The notes below the pieces were generated by a model. It saw nothing but the letters and a program-made list of their open reading frames with translations, did not search any database and was not told the origin of the DNA. Of a stretch of DNA of 64,000 nt, positions 1-13,200 are shown piece after piece. This stretch comes from Pinus tabuliformis (lineage: Eukaryota; Streptophyta; Pinopsida; Pinales; Pinaceae). A program made the position numbers and the translations under genes. Where the stretch lies: contig CM062813.1 of the NCBI GenBank assembly GCA_031772625.1, positions 769,806,721 through 769,870,720 on the forward strand, given 5' to 3'. Numbering within the stretch: the stretch's first letter is position 1; each line of letters starts with the position of its first letter.

Positions 1-395
1 AAAGCCAACAACCACACCTGGAGTTATCTGGAAGGTTGGCTATTGGAACAAATTCGCCCAAACAGGATCAGCGCGGATTATAAGGAGACTGACGCGCTGA
101 CGTCGCGCCTCAATAACTGAGAAAGTCATGTCAGCGTGACCCAATACAAAGGAGAGGTGCGCTGGCTCATAAAATGCGACCAGCGTGGAAAAGTGATGTG
201 CTTCTGCGCTGGCAGGGCACTGAATACACTACGAGCCGCCAGTCAGCGCGGGTATTTTAGAAATAGACGCGCTGATGAGGAAAACTTTGGAAAAGTGGGT
301 TTTGGGCCAGTTCAGAAGGCATGAACTTGATTATTGTGAATTCTTGACACAGTAGGGTGACTGACAGGAAGACAGTGACAAATTACTGTGTAACA
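1..395. other. GC-richer segment with recurring CAGCG/CGCTG words
   Basis: This edge segment is clearly richer in G and C than the rest of the window. Over roughly the first 280 bases the word CAGCG or its complement CGCTG recurs about eight times, often inside GCGCTG or CAGCGCG. A short open frame (136-324) runs through it but resembles nothing I recognise, so I do not call it a gene. It abuts the copia relic that begins near 400. It may be the end of another element's LTR or untranslated region; the window edge hides the rest. Confidence 0.4.
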
Positions 396-399
396 AGAA

Positions 400-1237
400 G
401 CATGGAGTGGCACAAAGCCTAGTGTTTCTCATTTTAGAGTTTTTGATTGTAATACTTATGCACATGTTCCCGAAGAGTTAAGGAAGAAACTTGATGATAT
501 AAGTGAAAAATGCATTTTTTTTTGCTATAGTGAATAGTACAAAGCATTTAGATGACATAATCCAGTCACTAAGAAATTTGTAGTAAGCAGAGATGTAAAA
601 TTCATGGAAGACAAATCTTGGAGTGATCAAGAGAATGAAACAATGAATAGAGGATATCAATTTTTTCCAACAGATAAACAAGTGGAAAAATCAAAACAAC
701 AAGTCCCTCCAACAAGGTTGCCAAGGTTACAGGTGAAAATACAAGGAGAAAGTTCCCCTTTAGGTAGTGAGTTAGAAGATTCAGTGAGAAATCAAAGAGC
801 AATAATAATAAGGGAAATATATGAGTAGTGAGATGACATGGATCAACTAGCACATTTTGCCTTATTATCCTATCATCCTACTTATTTTGAAGAAGAAGTC
901 AAAGAAGAGCATTGGATAGAGGCCACGAATGAAGATATTGATGCTATTAAGAGGACTACAACATGGCATCTTGTTGATTTCCCAAAAAGTAAATAGCATT
1001 AGTGTTAAGTGGGTGTATAAGACAAAATTAGATGAAAGCGTAGTGTAGAAAAATATAAGGCAATGTTGTTAGCCAAAGGATTTTCTCAACAACATGGAAT
1101 TCACTTTGATGAAAACTTTTCTCCAGTAGGAAGGTTGGATATTATTCGAGTAGTGTTAGCCATTACAGCCCAAACCAAATTACCAATTTATCACATGGAC
1201 GTGAATTTAGCCACACTTGAATAGAGAACTTGAAGAG
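400..1237 (+). mobile_element. Ty1/copia relic, left part (end of integrase to start of RT)
   Basis: Plus-strand frames show the C-terminal integrase region of a plant copia element at about 400-640, with words such as HFRVFDCNTYAHVP and YNPVTKKFVV-like text. At about 890-1230 they show the start of the reverse transcriptase, including KGFSQQHGIHFDENFSPVGR and a MDV motif. Protein identity to the family is seen by eye; the copia assignment is established family knowledge. The element is old and broken in many places. It stops at the left end of the large CACTA-like insertion, and the next expected RT words appear at 46919, which is the main evidence that everything between is one insertion. 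Confidence 0.8.
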
Positions 1238-1256
1238 GCATTGAAAGAAGAAAAGA

Positions 1257-1960
1257 CATTGGTGAGGGTCGAAAAATGTCACCATATGCTCATTACTGAT
1301 GGTCAAAAGAGCCTTTGTCACCAGAAGTTGAATGTCACCAAAGGTGGCGTTGCCAAAAGTATAGGTGTTGTGGTGACATTCAAGGTCCGTCACCAATAAT
1401 GATTTATAATGATGGAGATTCACCATTACTATTTCATATGAGCAATGGTGACAGACTTTAGCCTCAGTCACCAAAAAATTGAACGTCAACAAAGATGGCG
1501 TCACCAAAAGTATAGATGTTTTGGTGACATTAAGATCTGTCATTAATAATCATTATAATGATGGATAGTGACCATAACCATTTCATATGAACAACAATGA
1601 TTTATTCTGATGGACCTTTCATGGCCATCACTGTTTATGAATATATTTGGCAATGTTCATTGACTGTCACCATTTCATATTTTGGTGACAGTAAAAAAAT
1701 GTCATGATAAGCTCATTGGCGACATTCAAGGTCTGACATGAATAATGACTATAATGACAAATAGTGACCGTCACCATTTCATATCAACAACAGTGATTTA
1801 TGGTGATGGAACTTTCATGTATGTCACTATTGATGTGTATATATGGTGGCATTCGCTGTCCATCACCATTTCATTTTATGGTGAGGGTCGAAAAATGTCA
1901 CCATAAGCTCATTGGTGATGGTTAAAAGAGCCCCTGTCACTAAAAATTGATCTTCACCAT
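1257..1960. repeat. Left subterminal repeat region of the CACTA-like element
   Basis: The words GTCACCA, GGTGACA and their variants recur every few tens of bases in both orientations. A longer direct repeat beginning GGTGAGGGTCGAAAAATGTC is seen at about 1260 and again at about 1880, so the region grew by internal duplication. Dense short subterminal repeats are the transposase-binding zone in known CACTA elements; that role here is inference. The matching right-hand zone is at 46640-46900. Confidence 0.7.
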
Positions 1961-1975
1961 TCCATATCAATATCA

Positions 1976-2044
1976 GGGCACGATGGAATCAAACCACCAA
2001 CCTCTTGCTTGTAAAGAAGATGTTCTTCCATTGAGCTAGCACCC
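1976..2044 (-). tRNA. Degenerate tRNA-Val(UAC)-like sequence
   Basis: Read on the minus strand from 2044 to 1976, a 69-base sequence shows a cloverleaf-like order. There is an acceptor 5' strand GGGTGCT facing CGTGCCC (two wobble pairs and one mismatch), a D-arm near GCTCAATGG, and an anticodon stem-loop with loop TTTACAA, giving anticodon UAC. The T-arm GGTGG/TTTGATT/CCATC is nearly canonical. The D stem and anticodon stem each contain a mismatch and there is no intron. It is best read as a tRNA-derived relic or pseudogene lying just inside the left end of the CACTA-like element. A functional gene is unlikely but not excluded. Confidence 0.45.
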
Positions 2045-2049
2045 TTTAA

Positions 2050-3128
2050 AGAATTAGAATTTAAAAAATTAGACCTTGAAACTTTATAAATTGTAAATTC
2101 TACAACTTTCAATAAATTCTAAACATTAGAAAAGTCTTGGCAAATATTTTACTAAAAAAGAAAAATAACATTGACAATGCAGGTCCCTACCTAATGGTTA
2201 TGGAAGTTATGAAAAGTGGGTAGAGGGAAAAATAGTTACGTATAAAAAATTCAATATGTCTAGTTGAATACTCAATTAGAAGTGAAACTTTGAAGACATT
2301 TATAGCCTATAAATGACCTATAACTATCAATTGCACCAGATGTTGTAAAGGAAACGTTGTAAATGAAATAGCATATGGAATAAGAGCATTGATGAAGACA
2401 GATGCAATATGTTATAGTTTGAGTGAAAAAAAAATCAAAATGTTGCTGATGATGGGTGACTTTTTATAATTGGGACCTCTGTCTTTCCAATATCACGTAA
2501 AAATTCAAATCAAAAATTAAAAATTATATATATATGAATGATATCTAAACTTTTGTGCAAATGTAACACAGATCTCTGAGGACCATGAACCACTAGAAAA
2601 AGAAAAAGAAAATCATCCAGAGACAATGACCAGGGAAACATGTAATTTAGAATTTCACAAGTCTGCACTCAAAACATGACAACAACCAACCAATGAAAAA
2701 TTTTGAAACTTATCACAGTAAGAATGTCTCTTTTTAGTAGTGGACACCAAACAATAAGACAATAATTAATTCAATTTATGATTACAAAACATTGGAAAAA
2801 AACATTGTGTTCAATTATCTGCGAGTACAAAATGGATTTAATTCTCTTGAAGCAAAAAAGTCATTACTAAATCACAAATCAAAATGACAAGAAACAATGT
2901 AAATTTTGTTTTTTCAACAACACAATCCATCACTACCTTCCATGTCCAGACATCTATATTTTGCAGTATTTAGCAACCTCTTCTGTAAGAACCCGTGAAT
3001 AGATTTCATAAGTTTGAACTAGAAAATCCATAAAACATGGAGTTGATGAATTTTAAAGATGGGGTTGCAAATTAACCATTGACTCATTTTGATCTCTATG
3101 TGTTTGCATCCAAGAAATGGTTCCTTTC
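2050..3128. other. No recognisable feature
   Basis: AT-rich sequence with short A-runs. No open frame of note, no repeat shared with the rest of the window that I can see, and no splice-like exon. Presumed internal non-coding sequence of the large transposon. Confidence 0.5.
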
Positions 3129-4140
3129 TCACTGTGTTGGTGAAGAGAAAGATGAGAAATCTAAATTGTTGTTTAGTCTTGCTTCACTTGTCTTGCATGT
3201 ATATTGGGGCATTTGTTTAATTTCTAGTTCAAAGGCATATGGATCAACATCTAGGGTAGAAGAGTTTAATTGTTCCCTAAGTGTGGATGAAATAGAATGC
3301 TTAGATGAGCCAATAGTTGTGTCGCCTCTAGCTTTAGGACCACCTTTTGCCCCTGTTGTAGGGGTCTTAATCCCCATAACCTGCTTTTCCCTTTTACCCA
3401 CAACATGCTCCTTGCTTGGTGATTTCTTTTTCTTTCTACTATGTGGAGTGCTTTCTTTCACTGGAATTTGAAAACCATTATGATTAGGTTGAAAATACTG
3501 CATAAGGCAGGCATGACGACTACTAGGCATATTACTCAATACTTTATTAATAGAATTGGGGGTACCTTGTGAACATATCATATTTGAATTTAGTAGATTG
3601 TGAGAATCACTTTTTCTTGGCTTTCTTTTATTCCCCTCTGTTTTAGTTTTCTTTGAATACTTTCGCATGTCCTCATCTCCCTTGGTCATCAATTTATCTG
3701 AGTGTGTTGGTGTTTTATCATGTGCCTATGTTTTGCAAATACCTAAATCTGATCCTGTTGAGGCCCTTTTCTCACTCACGAAAGAATTTTATGTAGTACT
3801 TTTACCAACTACTAGTGAACTTGAAGAGAAAATTTGTTTCAAAACACATCTTTTTTCAGCTGAGAAACATGGAGACACGTGAATACTTTTCATATCTATT
3901 GTAGGAGAGGACATATTGCTAGACTTAAACACCTTATCCTGCTAAGGTGTTCCAGTGACTTCACTTGGATAGAAAGCAATAGCTTCATCTTCATTCTTCA
4001 GTTGCTTCTATTTATTTGAATTTGACTTGTGACATTCTTTATCTGACAAGGAATCATAATCATCATTGGTATTAAATTCATCCAACATGGAATTTGGAGG
4101 TCCCACTGGCATCTACTTTTTTGTTACCATGCCTGAAAAC
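3129..4140 (-). pseudogene. Decayed basic, Ser/Lys-rich ORF, unrecognised
   Basis: On the minus strand a single reading frame runs from about 4140 down to 3129, interrupted by roughly four stop codons in its upstream third. The last 187 codons (3692-3129) are open. The protein is rich in Ser, Lys, Thr and Asn, contains basic clusters such as KKTKTEGNKRKPRK and SRKKKKSPSKE that resemble nuclear localisation signals, and looks largely disordered. No catalytic motif or transmembrane segment is seen. Its position near the left end suggests an accessory protein of the CACTA-like element, comparable in position only to the small second product of En/Spm, but no sequence match supports that. A captured host fragment is the alternative. 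Confidence 0.4.
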
Positions 4141-5079
4141 CATGGAGATCCCTATCAATACTAGAATAAGATGTATTCCTACTGCTCAAGAACACATTCC
4201 TTATTAACCATTGTTACCTGACAGAAACCAAAGAGACAACACAACATCAAGGAACATAAAATTCCCTACTAAAATATAATCATAACTTAGCTAAGAAGTC
4301 AAAAAGATATTCTTAATTAATAAACTTTGTATTTAGAAATCATGTTTCTTCAGATTTAGAAACGATTGTATGTTTTACAACACTTCTGGCTGTCTATCTA
4401 GGAAATTATATCACAACATATGTCACGTAGTAGAAATATATGGTACCTAAAGTAAAAAGGGCAATTTTTCTCAAGAAAATAGATTTAGAAAAGAGCTTTG
4501 AAAACTATATGTTTGTCATCAAAGCTTTAATTAGTTTCACAACAAACTAGTTGGAGTTAGAAAATCAAAATCAATCATAGGAAAAGAATAGGACAATGGC
4601 TAGAGTCGTTATTCATACAAGTTACAACTAAAGCTAGAGTCACTATTTCCATTGTAGATAACTGAAATTTGGGCAGTGGTCTAACAATTAGAGTTGATCA
4701 GCAAGGAAGACTCGTCAATACCATCATTTTTTTTCCACAGTCTGTTGTGTCTCTGGATCCAGGTTTTTCTCTGCATTAAACTTGAAGGAGACCTACAAGG
4801 CTCACATATTTCCTAGGAAAATAAAGCACTTATCCAATAACATTACTTTTGGGAAGTTAGAGAATGATAATCTATTCTATTCTGGGAGGCTACTGGAATC
4901 AACTTCCCATGCTCGACCAATTTGATTCATTCCAAGTGTTAAAATATTGGATGATAAATAGAAGCATGACCATTGTAGAAGAATATAGGCAAAGATAAAA
5001 ATCCTCTTATGGATGGAGGGAACAATTTCTTAAAGAACAATAGTGCTATCATGGGGATCTTGAAGCACTAGATGAATTA
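4141..5079. other. No recognisable feature
   Basis: AT-rich sequence without a convincing open frame, RNA gene or repeat. From about 4900 onward isolated words begin to resemble the gypsy relic that follows, but too weakly to place a boundary. Confidence 0.4.
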
Positions 5080-6137
5080 CATTCAAAAGTTGTTTGATGC
5101 AAAGAAGAGTTATAACACCACATTTGAAGTACCATTTTAAATTCAATTGAAAAGGAGTAGTACAAGGAGCTAGTCTAGGATGATGTATAGAGCTTGATGA
5201 TATATAATATTTACAATATTACAAGTCATAAAGAAGACAATTTCAATCCAAAATATATGGAGAGTTAAGTTGGAGGAGTGTTTAATCCTATGATATTGAC
5301 TCTAAATTCCTATTGAACCATTGGCGGAATAAATTGTATGAAGCATCCATTAGATGATGTGTAAGGATTACTCAAATCATACATTGGAGTATCATAGTTG
5401 CACAACGTCCCTAGATTTGATTATACAAGACTAGTAGATACATCCCTAAGCTAGATGGAGTAAATTGTGCCAAAGAAAAAGAGGATACAATTTATGGATT
5501 CCATTTTTAAAGCAATTCATACATGATGGTGGTTGATGGATTGAGATAACTTTAGAGATTGAGTGAAGGTAGTTGAATACATCCAAATTAGGTTCCAACT
5601 CATAGGATATTATGATTTTTCCAACAAAGATAAATGGATGGAAGACCTACATCTGCACATCATGGAAAAAGGAAGATATCATGGGCCCAATGGGTGCAAT
5701 ATTTTTTCAATACCAAGGATTTGGTCCCACAAATCTAGTACATTTAGCAGAAAACAAAAATTAAAATTAGAGATTGGGATGAAATCAATCAATAGTTATG
5801 TTCCATTTTCACTTTCACCTCTGGTAATGTGATACTAATCAGTTTTGTGCAAAGCATGAAGTTGTTTATTTATTTTGAGAAGTTTATTGTTCCTGCACAT
5901 AAGATAGTATGTGCACAATATAAGAAAATGTTGAATTTACAGCAAGCAATGCATTAGTTTAACATTGCACACAAAACAATATGTACACAACATAGGGAAA
6001 TTATGAAGTTATAACAATTAACCCACTATTGAGGGCTAGGGGATGAGTTTCAAGGATTGTAAATTATGGAGACACTAGCAAATCTCATGATTTAGGAAAA
6101 GGCTTCTAATCATGTTGCACATTTCTATGATGAACCC

Positions 6138-6140
<3 letters not shown>

Positions 6141-6172
<32 letters not shown>
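6141..6172. repeat. (AT)n microsatellite
   Basis: About 16 uninterrupted AT dinucleotides lie just upstream of the gypsy RT relic. Confidence 0.95.
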
Positions 6173-6177
<5 letters not shown>

Positions 6178-6776
6178 GGTACTGAAGATGCTCAAAATGG
6201 AAACCGTTGGTGATTATTCAGACCACGAGACCATTACTTCGGTTGTGGACACCCTAAAAGAATATGAAGACTTATTTTTGTGAATATTTGAGGAAATTAA
6301 TGGAATTTCAAGTTCTTTAAGGGAGATTATAATCCAATTACATCTTGATGCTAAGTCCATAAAATAGGTTGTATAGATTGAATACGCTTGAACTTCTCCT
6401 ACATGCCAGAAAGAATTAACTACTCCAATCCTTATCCTTCCCTAACTATTTGGCGAGAAAGAATGCATGGGGAGGTTGTGAGGTATAAGTATTGATCTGG
6501 ATATTTTTCGTTAACAGGATCAACGTATGCTTCTTAACCACCTGGACTTGGTCCCAGAAAAGGTGCAGAAAAAGCTAGATGATATATTAGAAGATGGGAT
6601 TATTTTTCTTGTGGATGAATCAGAGTGGATTATCCCAATGGTTGTAAGAGAAAATAAGAATGGTGACACCATAAGATGCATGGATTTGTGTGGATTAAAC
6701 ATATCCTACATGCATGATCCACTCCCAACACCATTCACTAATGGAGTTTCAGAGAATGTGGGTGTTGGAGAGGTCT

Positions 6777-8162
6777 GCACGTTCACTCTCAGGTTTTCTA
6801 GACACCATCAAGTGAATATCATAGAGGAGGATAGGACCAAGATGTAATTTAAGATAGAATAGGGATCCTTTTCATATATAGTCATGCCATTTTGTTTAAA
6901 GAATGAACTAGTTGTATTTTCTTGAATTGTTTCCAGAACATTTAAAGAGTTTATCCATAAGTTGCTAGAGGAATAATTAGATGACTAGATTATATTCAAA
7001 TTATTAAAATATCACATATAAATCCTAATATTGGTGGTTAATCAATTTTAGAAACTCCAAATTTCACTAAATATTAAGTATTATATCTTTGGCACTCATT
7101 TTGGCACATTATTGGGCCATATTATTTGCACAAAGGGTCTACTAGTAGGTCTTGCAAAGATTGCATCAATTATGGATATGAAGGATCCTATGTTTCTAAG
7201 ATAGTTTGATCCAACATTGGGGAATATAGGCTACTATATGAAGTTCATATGAGACAATGTGAAGTTGTCACACTGATGGAAAAATTACTAAGGAAAGACA
7301 CCAAAGACAATTGGACATAGGAATTCTATAAAGTGTTCAATACCCACAAGAAGAAATCATTTACATGTTGGTACGTGTCTTTCCATTTTGGAAATAAATA
7401 CTTCATGTGATTTTAGATGGATCATTCATTGCCCTAGGTTCAATTCTTATGCAACCATGGGATAGGAACATTAATCACCCTATTTTTGTCACTAGCAGAA
7501 ATTTGTTTGATCCAAAGAAAAATTATACTACCATATGCTTCTAATTGATAAGCAATCACAAAGTGGAGTTTGTAGATAAGTCTCCATGGTTTCTTCCATC
7601 TACAAATCTTTGTAATATGATCATGGTATCTCTCAAAATATGTGATTTTTCCTTGGAGACAGAGTTGTAATTCTAAGGAAGATAGCTACGAGGCTTTCGG
7701 GTAGTTTTGGCTCAGATCTCTAACAGTGTTAGGCCTCTGGTGTAGAGGTAAGTAAGAGTGTTTCATGTATATTGTGATATAATTTGGATCTCTGTTCAAG
7801 GCTACATGGAAAGCTATAGGTATAGATAGTTATCAAGACCTGGCAGGAGGGCCAAGAGAAAAGACCCTCTTCTCAAGCCTTCACCACTTAGATTTTTAGC
7901 AAAGGGGCCCAATGCCTATAATAATATCTTGAATGCTAAGGAAAAATCAGATAGAAGAAAGTATAGTTTTGAATTTTATATTTGTTCTATGCAGACTCAA
8001 CAGTGAGTCTAGAAGTCGACCTATGGAAGTTACTCTTTTATCAGAGGTTTTCATCTTTGAAATTATGTGGAGTTCTAGCCATTAATAAGGTCAGGTTACC
8101 TTCTCTATCGGCCACATTCTTCTCCTATTCATTATTGGTTGAGCACACTCCATTAAGGGATT
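6777..8162 (+). repeat. 1,386-bp direct repeat, unit 1
   Basis: The unit starts inside the gypsy RT relic at GCACGTTCACT and ends just before the next copy of that word at 8163. It spans the decayed RT and RNase H and a further stretch of about 600 bases that I cannot assign, ending TTAAGGGATT. Units 1, 2 and 3 align along their whole length by eye, with many point differences and few indels. Confidence 0.85.
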
Positions 8163-9548
8163 GCACGTTCACTACCAGGTTTTATAGACACCATCAAGTG
8201 AATATCATAGAGGAGGATAGGACCAAGATGTCATTTAACATAGAAGAGTGATCCTTTTCATATATAGTATTGCCATTTGATTTAAAGAATGCACTAGTTG
8301 TATTCTCTTGAATTGTTTCTAGGACATTTAAAGATTTTATCCATAGGTTGCTAGAGGTATAATTAGATGACTAGATTATATTCAACTTATTAAAATATCA
8401 CATATAAATCCTAATATTGGTGGTTAATCAATTTCAAAACTCCAATTTTCACTAAATATTAAGTATTGTATCTTTAGCACTCATTTCGGCACATTGTTGG
8501 GCCATATTATTTGCACAAAGGGTCTACTAGTAGGTCTTGCAAATATTCCATCAATTATGGATACGAAGGATCCTATGTTTATAAGGCAGTTGCGTCCCAC
8601 ATTGGGGCATATAGGATACTATATAAAGTTCATCTGAGACAATGTGAATTTGTCACACTGATGGAACAATTAATAAGGAAAGGCACTAAATACAATTGGA
8701 CATAGGAATGCTATAAAGTGTTCAATACCCACAAGAAGAAATCAGTTACTTGTTGATACGTGTCTTTCCATTTTGGAAATAAATACTTCATGTGCTTGTA
8801 GATGGATCATTCATAGCCCTACGTTCAATTCTTGTGCAACCATGGGATAGGAACATTAATAACCCTATTTTTGTTACTAGCAAAAAGTTGTTTGATCCAA
8901 ATAAGAATTATACCACCATATTCTTTTAATTGATAAGCAATCACAAAGTGGAGTTTGTAGATAAGCCTCCATGGTCTCCTCCATCTACAAATCTCTATAA
9001 TATGACTGCAGTATCTCTCAAAATATGTGATTTTTCCACTAGAGACAAAGTTACAGTTCTAAGGTAGATAACTACGAGGCTTTAGGGTAGTTTTGGCTCA
9101 GATCTCTTACAGTCTTAGGCCTCTGGTGCAGAGGTAAGTAAGGGTGTTTGGTGTATATTTTGATATAATTTGGATATCCGTTTAGGGCTATAGGGAAAGT
9201 TATGAGTACAACTAGTTGTGAAGACTTTGTAGGAGGGCCAAGAGAAAATACCCTCTTCTCAGGCCTTAACCACTCAGATTGTTAGCATATATGACCAATG
9301 CCTATAATAATATATTGAATGCTTAGAAAACATCATATAGAAGAAAGTACAGTTCTGAAGTTTATATTTGTTCTATGTGGACTCAAAAGTGAGTTTAGAA
9401 GCTGACCTATACAATTTACTCTTTTATGAGAGGTTTTCATCTTTGAAAAGATGTGGAGTACCGGCCATTAATATGGTCAGGTTACCTTCTCTGTGGGCCA
9501 CATTCTTCTCCTATTCACTATTGGTTGAGCACATTCCATTAAGGGCTT
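8163..9548 (+). repeat. 1,386-bp direct repeat, unit 2
   Basis: Second tandem copy, opening GCACGTTCACTACC and closing at TTAAGGGCTT. Its spacing from both neighbours is exactly 1,386 bases by coordinate, so duplication probably arose by unequal exchange or replication slippage with few later indels. It repeats the RT, RNase H and unassigned segments of unit 1. Confidence 0.85.
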
Positions 9549-9918
9549 GCACGTTGACTATCAAGTTTTCTAGACCATCAAGTGAATATCATAGAGGAAA
9601 ATAGGACCAAGATGTCATTTAAGATAGAATAAGGATCCTTTCCATATATAGTCATGCCATTTAGTTTAAAGAATGCACTAGTTGTATTCTCTTGAATTGT
9701 CTCCAGAACATTTAAAGAGTTTATCCATAGGTTGTTAGAGGTATAATTAGATGACTATATTATGTTCAACTTATTAAAATATCGCATATAAATCCTAATA
9801 TTGGTGGTTAATAAATTTCAAAAACTCCAAATTTCACTGAATATTTAGTATGTATCTTTGGAACTCATTTTGGCACATTGTTAGGCCATATTATTTGCAC
9901 AAAGGGTATACAAGTAGG
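9549..9918 (+). repeat. 1,386-bp direct repeat, unit 3, left piece
   Basis: Third copy, interrupted after 370 bases by the chromovirus. The last five bases before the insertion, GTAGG, reappear at 15842 where the unit resumes. Confidence 0.85.
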
Positions 9919-10250
9919 TGTTATGAAACCAGCTCAAGAAAAGATAGAAAAGATAGATCAACGCCTTAGAATTCAGCCTCTTCGAGGGGGCAACTCCTTT
10001 ACATTACATAAATGAACAATTCTTGGATGATACAAATGACAAAACCTCCTTTCTATATATAGGAGTCTAAGGAGTCACAATATAATCTAGCCGACCTAAC
10101 AATAATAATATAAAGCCACAAAAATAACAATAGAGGGATTCTATGGGGCACAGTAATAACAATATGGGGGCAATAGGGGCACAACAATATTAATAAGGGG
10201 TATAACTACAATAGTAATGGGGTAATCACTAGTATTATAGGGACCCAACA
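9919..10250 (-). repeat. Chromovirus 3' LTR
   Basis: 332 bp, bounded TG...CA, nearly identical to 15509-15841. A TATATATA word sits within it on the minus strand, matching the promoter word of the 5' copy. Confidence 0.95.
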
Positions 10251-10264
10251 TGCCCCTCTCCTTC
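10251..10264 (-). other. Chromovirus polypurine tract
   Basis: Directly next to the 3' LTR, the minus strand reads GAAGGAGAGGGGCA, the expected purine-rich primer for plus-strand DNA synthesis in LTR elements. Confidence 0.85.
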
Positions 10265-10279
10265 AAAAAAGTGTTGTCC

Positions 10280-13200
10280 TCAACGCTTGAGTAGTTCTGG
10301 ATACTTCTGCATAAAATTCTCATCCTCCCATGTGGAATCTTCAGCGGATAAGTTCTTCCACTTGATAAGATACTCTGAAATTGATCGATTTCGTAGCTGT
10401 CGAGTTCTTGTTTCTGTGACTGCTTCCGGTTCCAATATAATTTTTCCTTCCTCGTCAAGTTCTGGCAATATTGTTTGAACTGGGAGCTTGTCGCCTATAA
10501 CCTTCTTTAAACATGAAACATGGAAAACTGGGTGCAATCGAGAAGCTGCAGGAAGCTCCAATTTGTATGCCATAGTACCAATCTTTTGCAACACCTTGTA
10601 CGGACCATAATACTTTGGTGATAATTTATTATCCTTCTTAGCTTGCTTGAGGGACATTTGCTTATATGGTTGTAGCCGTAGGAATACCCAATCACCTACA
10701 TCAAAACTTCTTTCACTGCGATGTTGATCTGCCTGTTGTTTCATTCTATTCTGTGCCAACACGAGGTTATCCTTTAAGAGTTGGAGGACTTGTTGTTGAT
10801 GTTCGATGTGATGTTCCACTGCCTGAACCTTAGAATTTTCTCTTAAATATGATGTGATGGATGGTGGTTGATACCCATAAAGTGCCATAAATGGGGTCAT
10901 TTTTGTTGCTGTATGGAAGGAAGTGTTATACCACCATTCAGCCAGAGGCAACCATTTGACCCATTGTGTCTGTTTATCAGATACAAAGCAACGAAGATAT
11001 CCTTCCAAACATTTGTTTACTATCTCAGTTTGCCCATCAGATTGAGGATGATAAGATGAGCTATGAGCTAACTGAGTACCAAGACAAGAAAATAATTCTG
11101 TCCAAAAATTTCCAGTGAAAATGGGATCTCTGTCACTTACAATAATCTTTGGGTTTCCATGTAGCTTTTGAATTGTTTCCATAAATGCAGTAGAAACTGT
11201 ACTGGCTTTAAATGGATGTGATAATGCACAAAAGTGTGCATACTTGGTAAGTCTGTCAACTACCACCATGATGACACTCTTTCCCTCAGACTTGGGTAAA
11301 CCTGTGATAAAATCCATTGAAACCTCCTCCCAACGTTGGCTTGGAATGGATAAAGGTTGTAATAGACCCGGTGTCTTAATTGTTTCAACTTTATTTTGTT
11401 GGCAAACCAAACATTCCGCCACAAACTTTTGAATATCTGATTTAAGGCCATCCCAAAAAAATTCCTTCTTAACCCTGTGGTAAGTTTTTAAAAATCCTGA
11501 GTGCCCTCCTAAGGGAGAAGTGTGCAATTCCATAAGAATCTTTTGTTTTAGCTGGGAATTCTTACAGAGGTATAAGCGATCTTTGTACCATAACGAATCA
11601 TTTTGCCAGCTAAATGTATCAGACGTACTGGAATCTTGTTGTAACTTTCGAATAAGTGCCCACACTTCTTCGTCATTCTTCCATTCCTCCCTTGCTTCGT
11701 TTATCCAATCTGGTTGGATAATAGAAATGGCGCACAACAATGCTTCCACATCCTCATCCTTTCTTGAGAGTGCATCTGCCACCACATTTTGCTTCCCTTT
11801 TTTGTAGATGATTTCAAAGTCATAACCCAACATCTTTGTGACCCACTTTTGTTGCTCTTCAGAGGATAATCTTTGTTCTAAAAAGTATTTAAGGCTATCA
11901 TGATCCGTTTTTACCTTGAAGTGTCTTCCCATTAGGTAGGGTCGCCATTTCTTAAGTGCATGGAGTATTGCCAACATTTCCTTCTCATAAATAGCTTTGC
12001 TTAAAAACTTTCCCTTGATTGGACGACTTTCAAAAGCAATGGGTCTTTCATCTTGCATTAGAACAGCACCAATTCCATTTCCTGAAGCATCACATTCCAC
12101 AATAAAGGTTTTTGTGAAGTCCGGTGTAGCTAAGACCGGTGCTTGGCACATTGCCTCTTTAAGATGTTCAAAGGCCTTTGTTGCTTCCGGAGTCCATGAA
12201 AATGCATCTTTCTTCAATAATGTTGTTAGAGGTGCTGCTATTCTCCCATAATTCTTAACAAACTTGCGATAATACCCTGTCAACCCGAGAAATCCTCGCA
12301 GATGCTTTATGGATGTGGGGATTTTCCATTCCTTAATGGCTTTAATTTTGCTAGGGTCTACCTTAACTCCTTCATGAGATACAATATGACCCAAATATTC
12401 CACCTCCTGGACTCCAAAGAAACATTTGGATCTTTTTGCATATAATTGTTTCTCCTCCAATAGTTGTAGCACCCTGTCAACATGTTCAACATGATCCTTC
12501 CAAGACTTGCTGTAGATTAGTATATCATCAAAAAATACTAACACAAATTTTCTAAGGAATGGTTTGAAAATTGAATTCATCAAACCTTGAAATGTTGAAG
12601 GTGCATTGGTAAGGCCAAAAGGCATGACCAAAAATTCATAATGACCCTCATGAGTTCTAAATGTTGTTTTCGGAATGTCTTCAATCTTCATTCTGATTTG
12701 ATGATATCCTGAACGAAGATCCAACTTGGTGAAGTAAATTGATCCATGCAATTCATCCAGTAATTCATCAATGACAGGAATGGGGAACTTATCTTTAATA
12801 GTGAGCTTGTTGAGCTCCCTATAATCCGGACACATGCGCCATGATCCATCCTTCTTGTGCACCAATACTACTGGAGCAGAGAAAGAACTTTGACTCGGTT
12901 GAATTATACCAGCCTCTAGCATTTCTGCAACCATACGTTCAATTTCACTCTTTTGGACATAGGGATATCTGTACGGCCTGATGTTTGGAGGAACACTTCC
13001 TGGAATCAGATGAATAGCATGATCATGATCACGCATAGGTGGGAGACCTTTGGGAGTCTCAAATACCTTGGAATGATTGTCCAGGACTTTTTGGAGATCT
13101 GGAGAAATAGATGATTCCAATGTGGAAACATCTAGCGAACATAATTGTGCAATTACACCTCTTTGCTCCTTTTTTAGAAGCTTTGTCATACCATTAGAGC

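Noticed and set aside
136-324. 62-residue open frame in the GC-richer left edge
   Set aside because: Open frames of this length are expected in GC-richer DNA; no recognisable motif and no start context.
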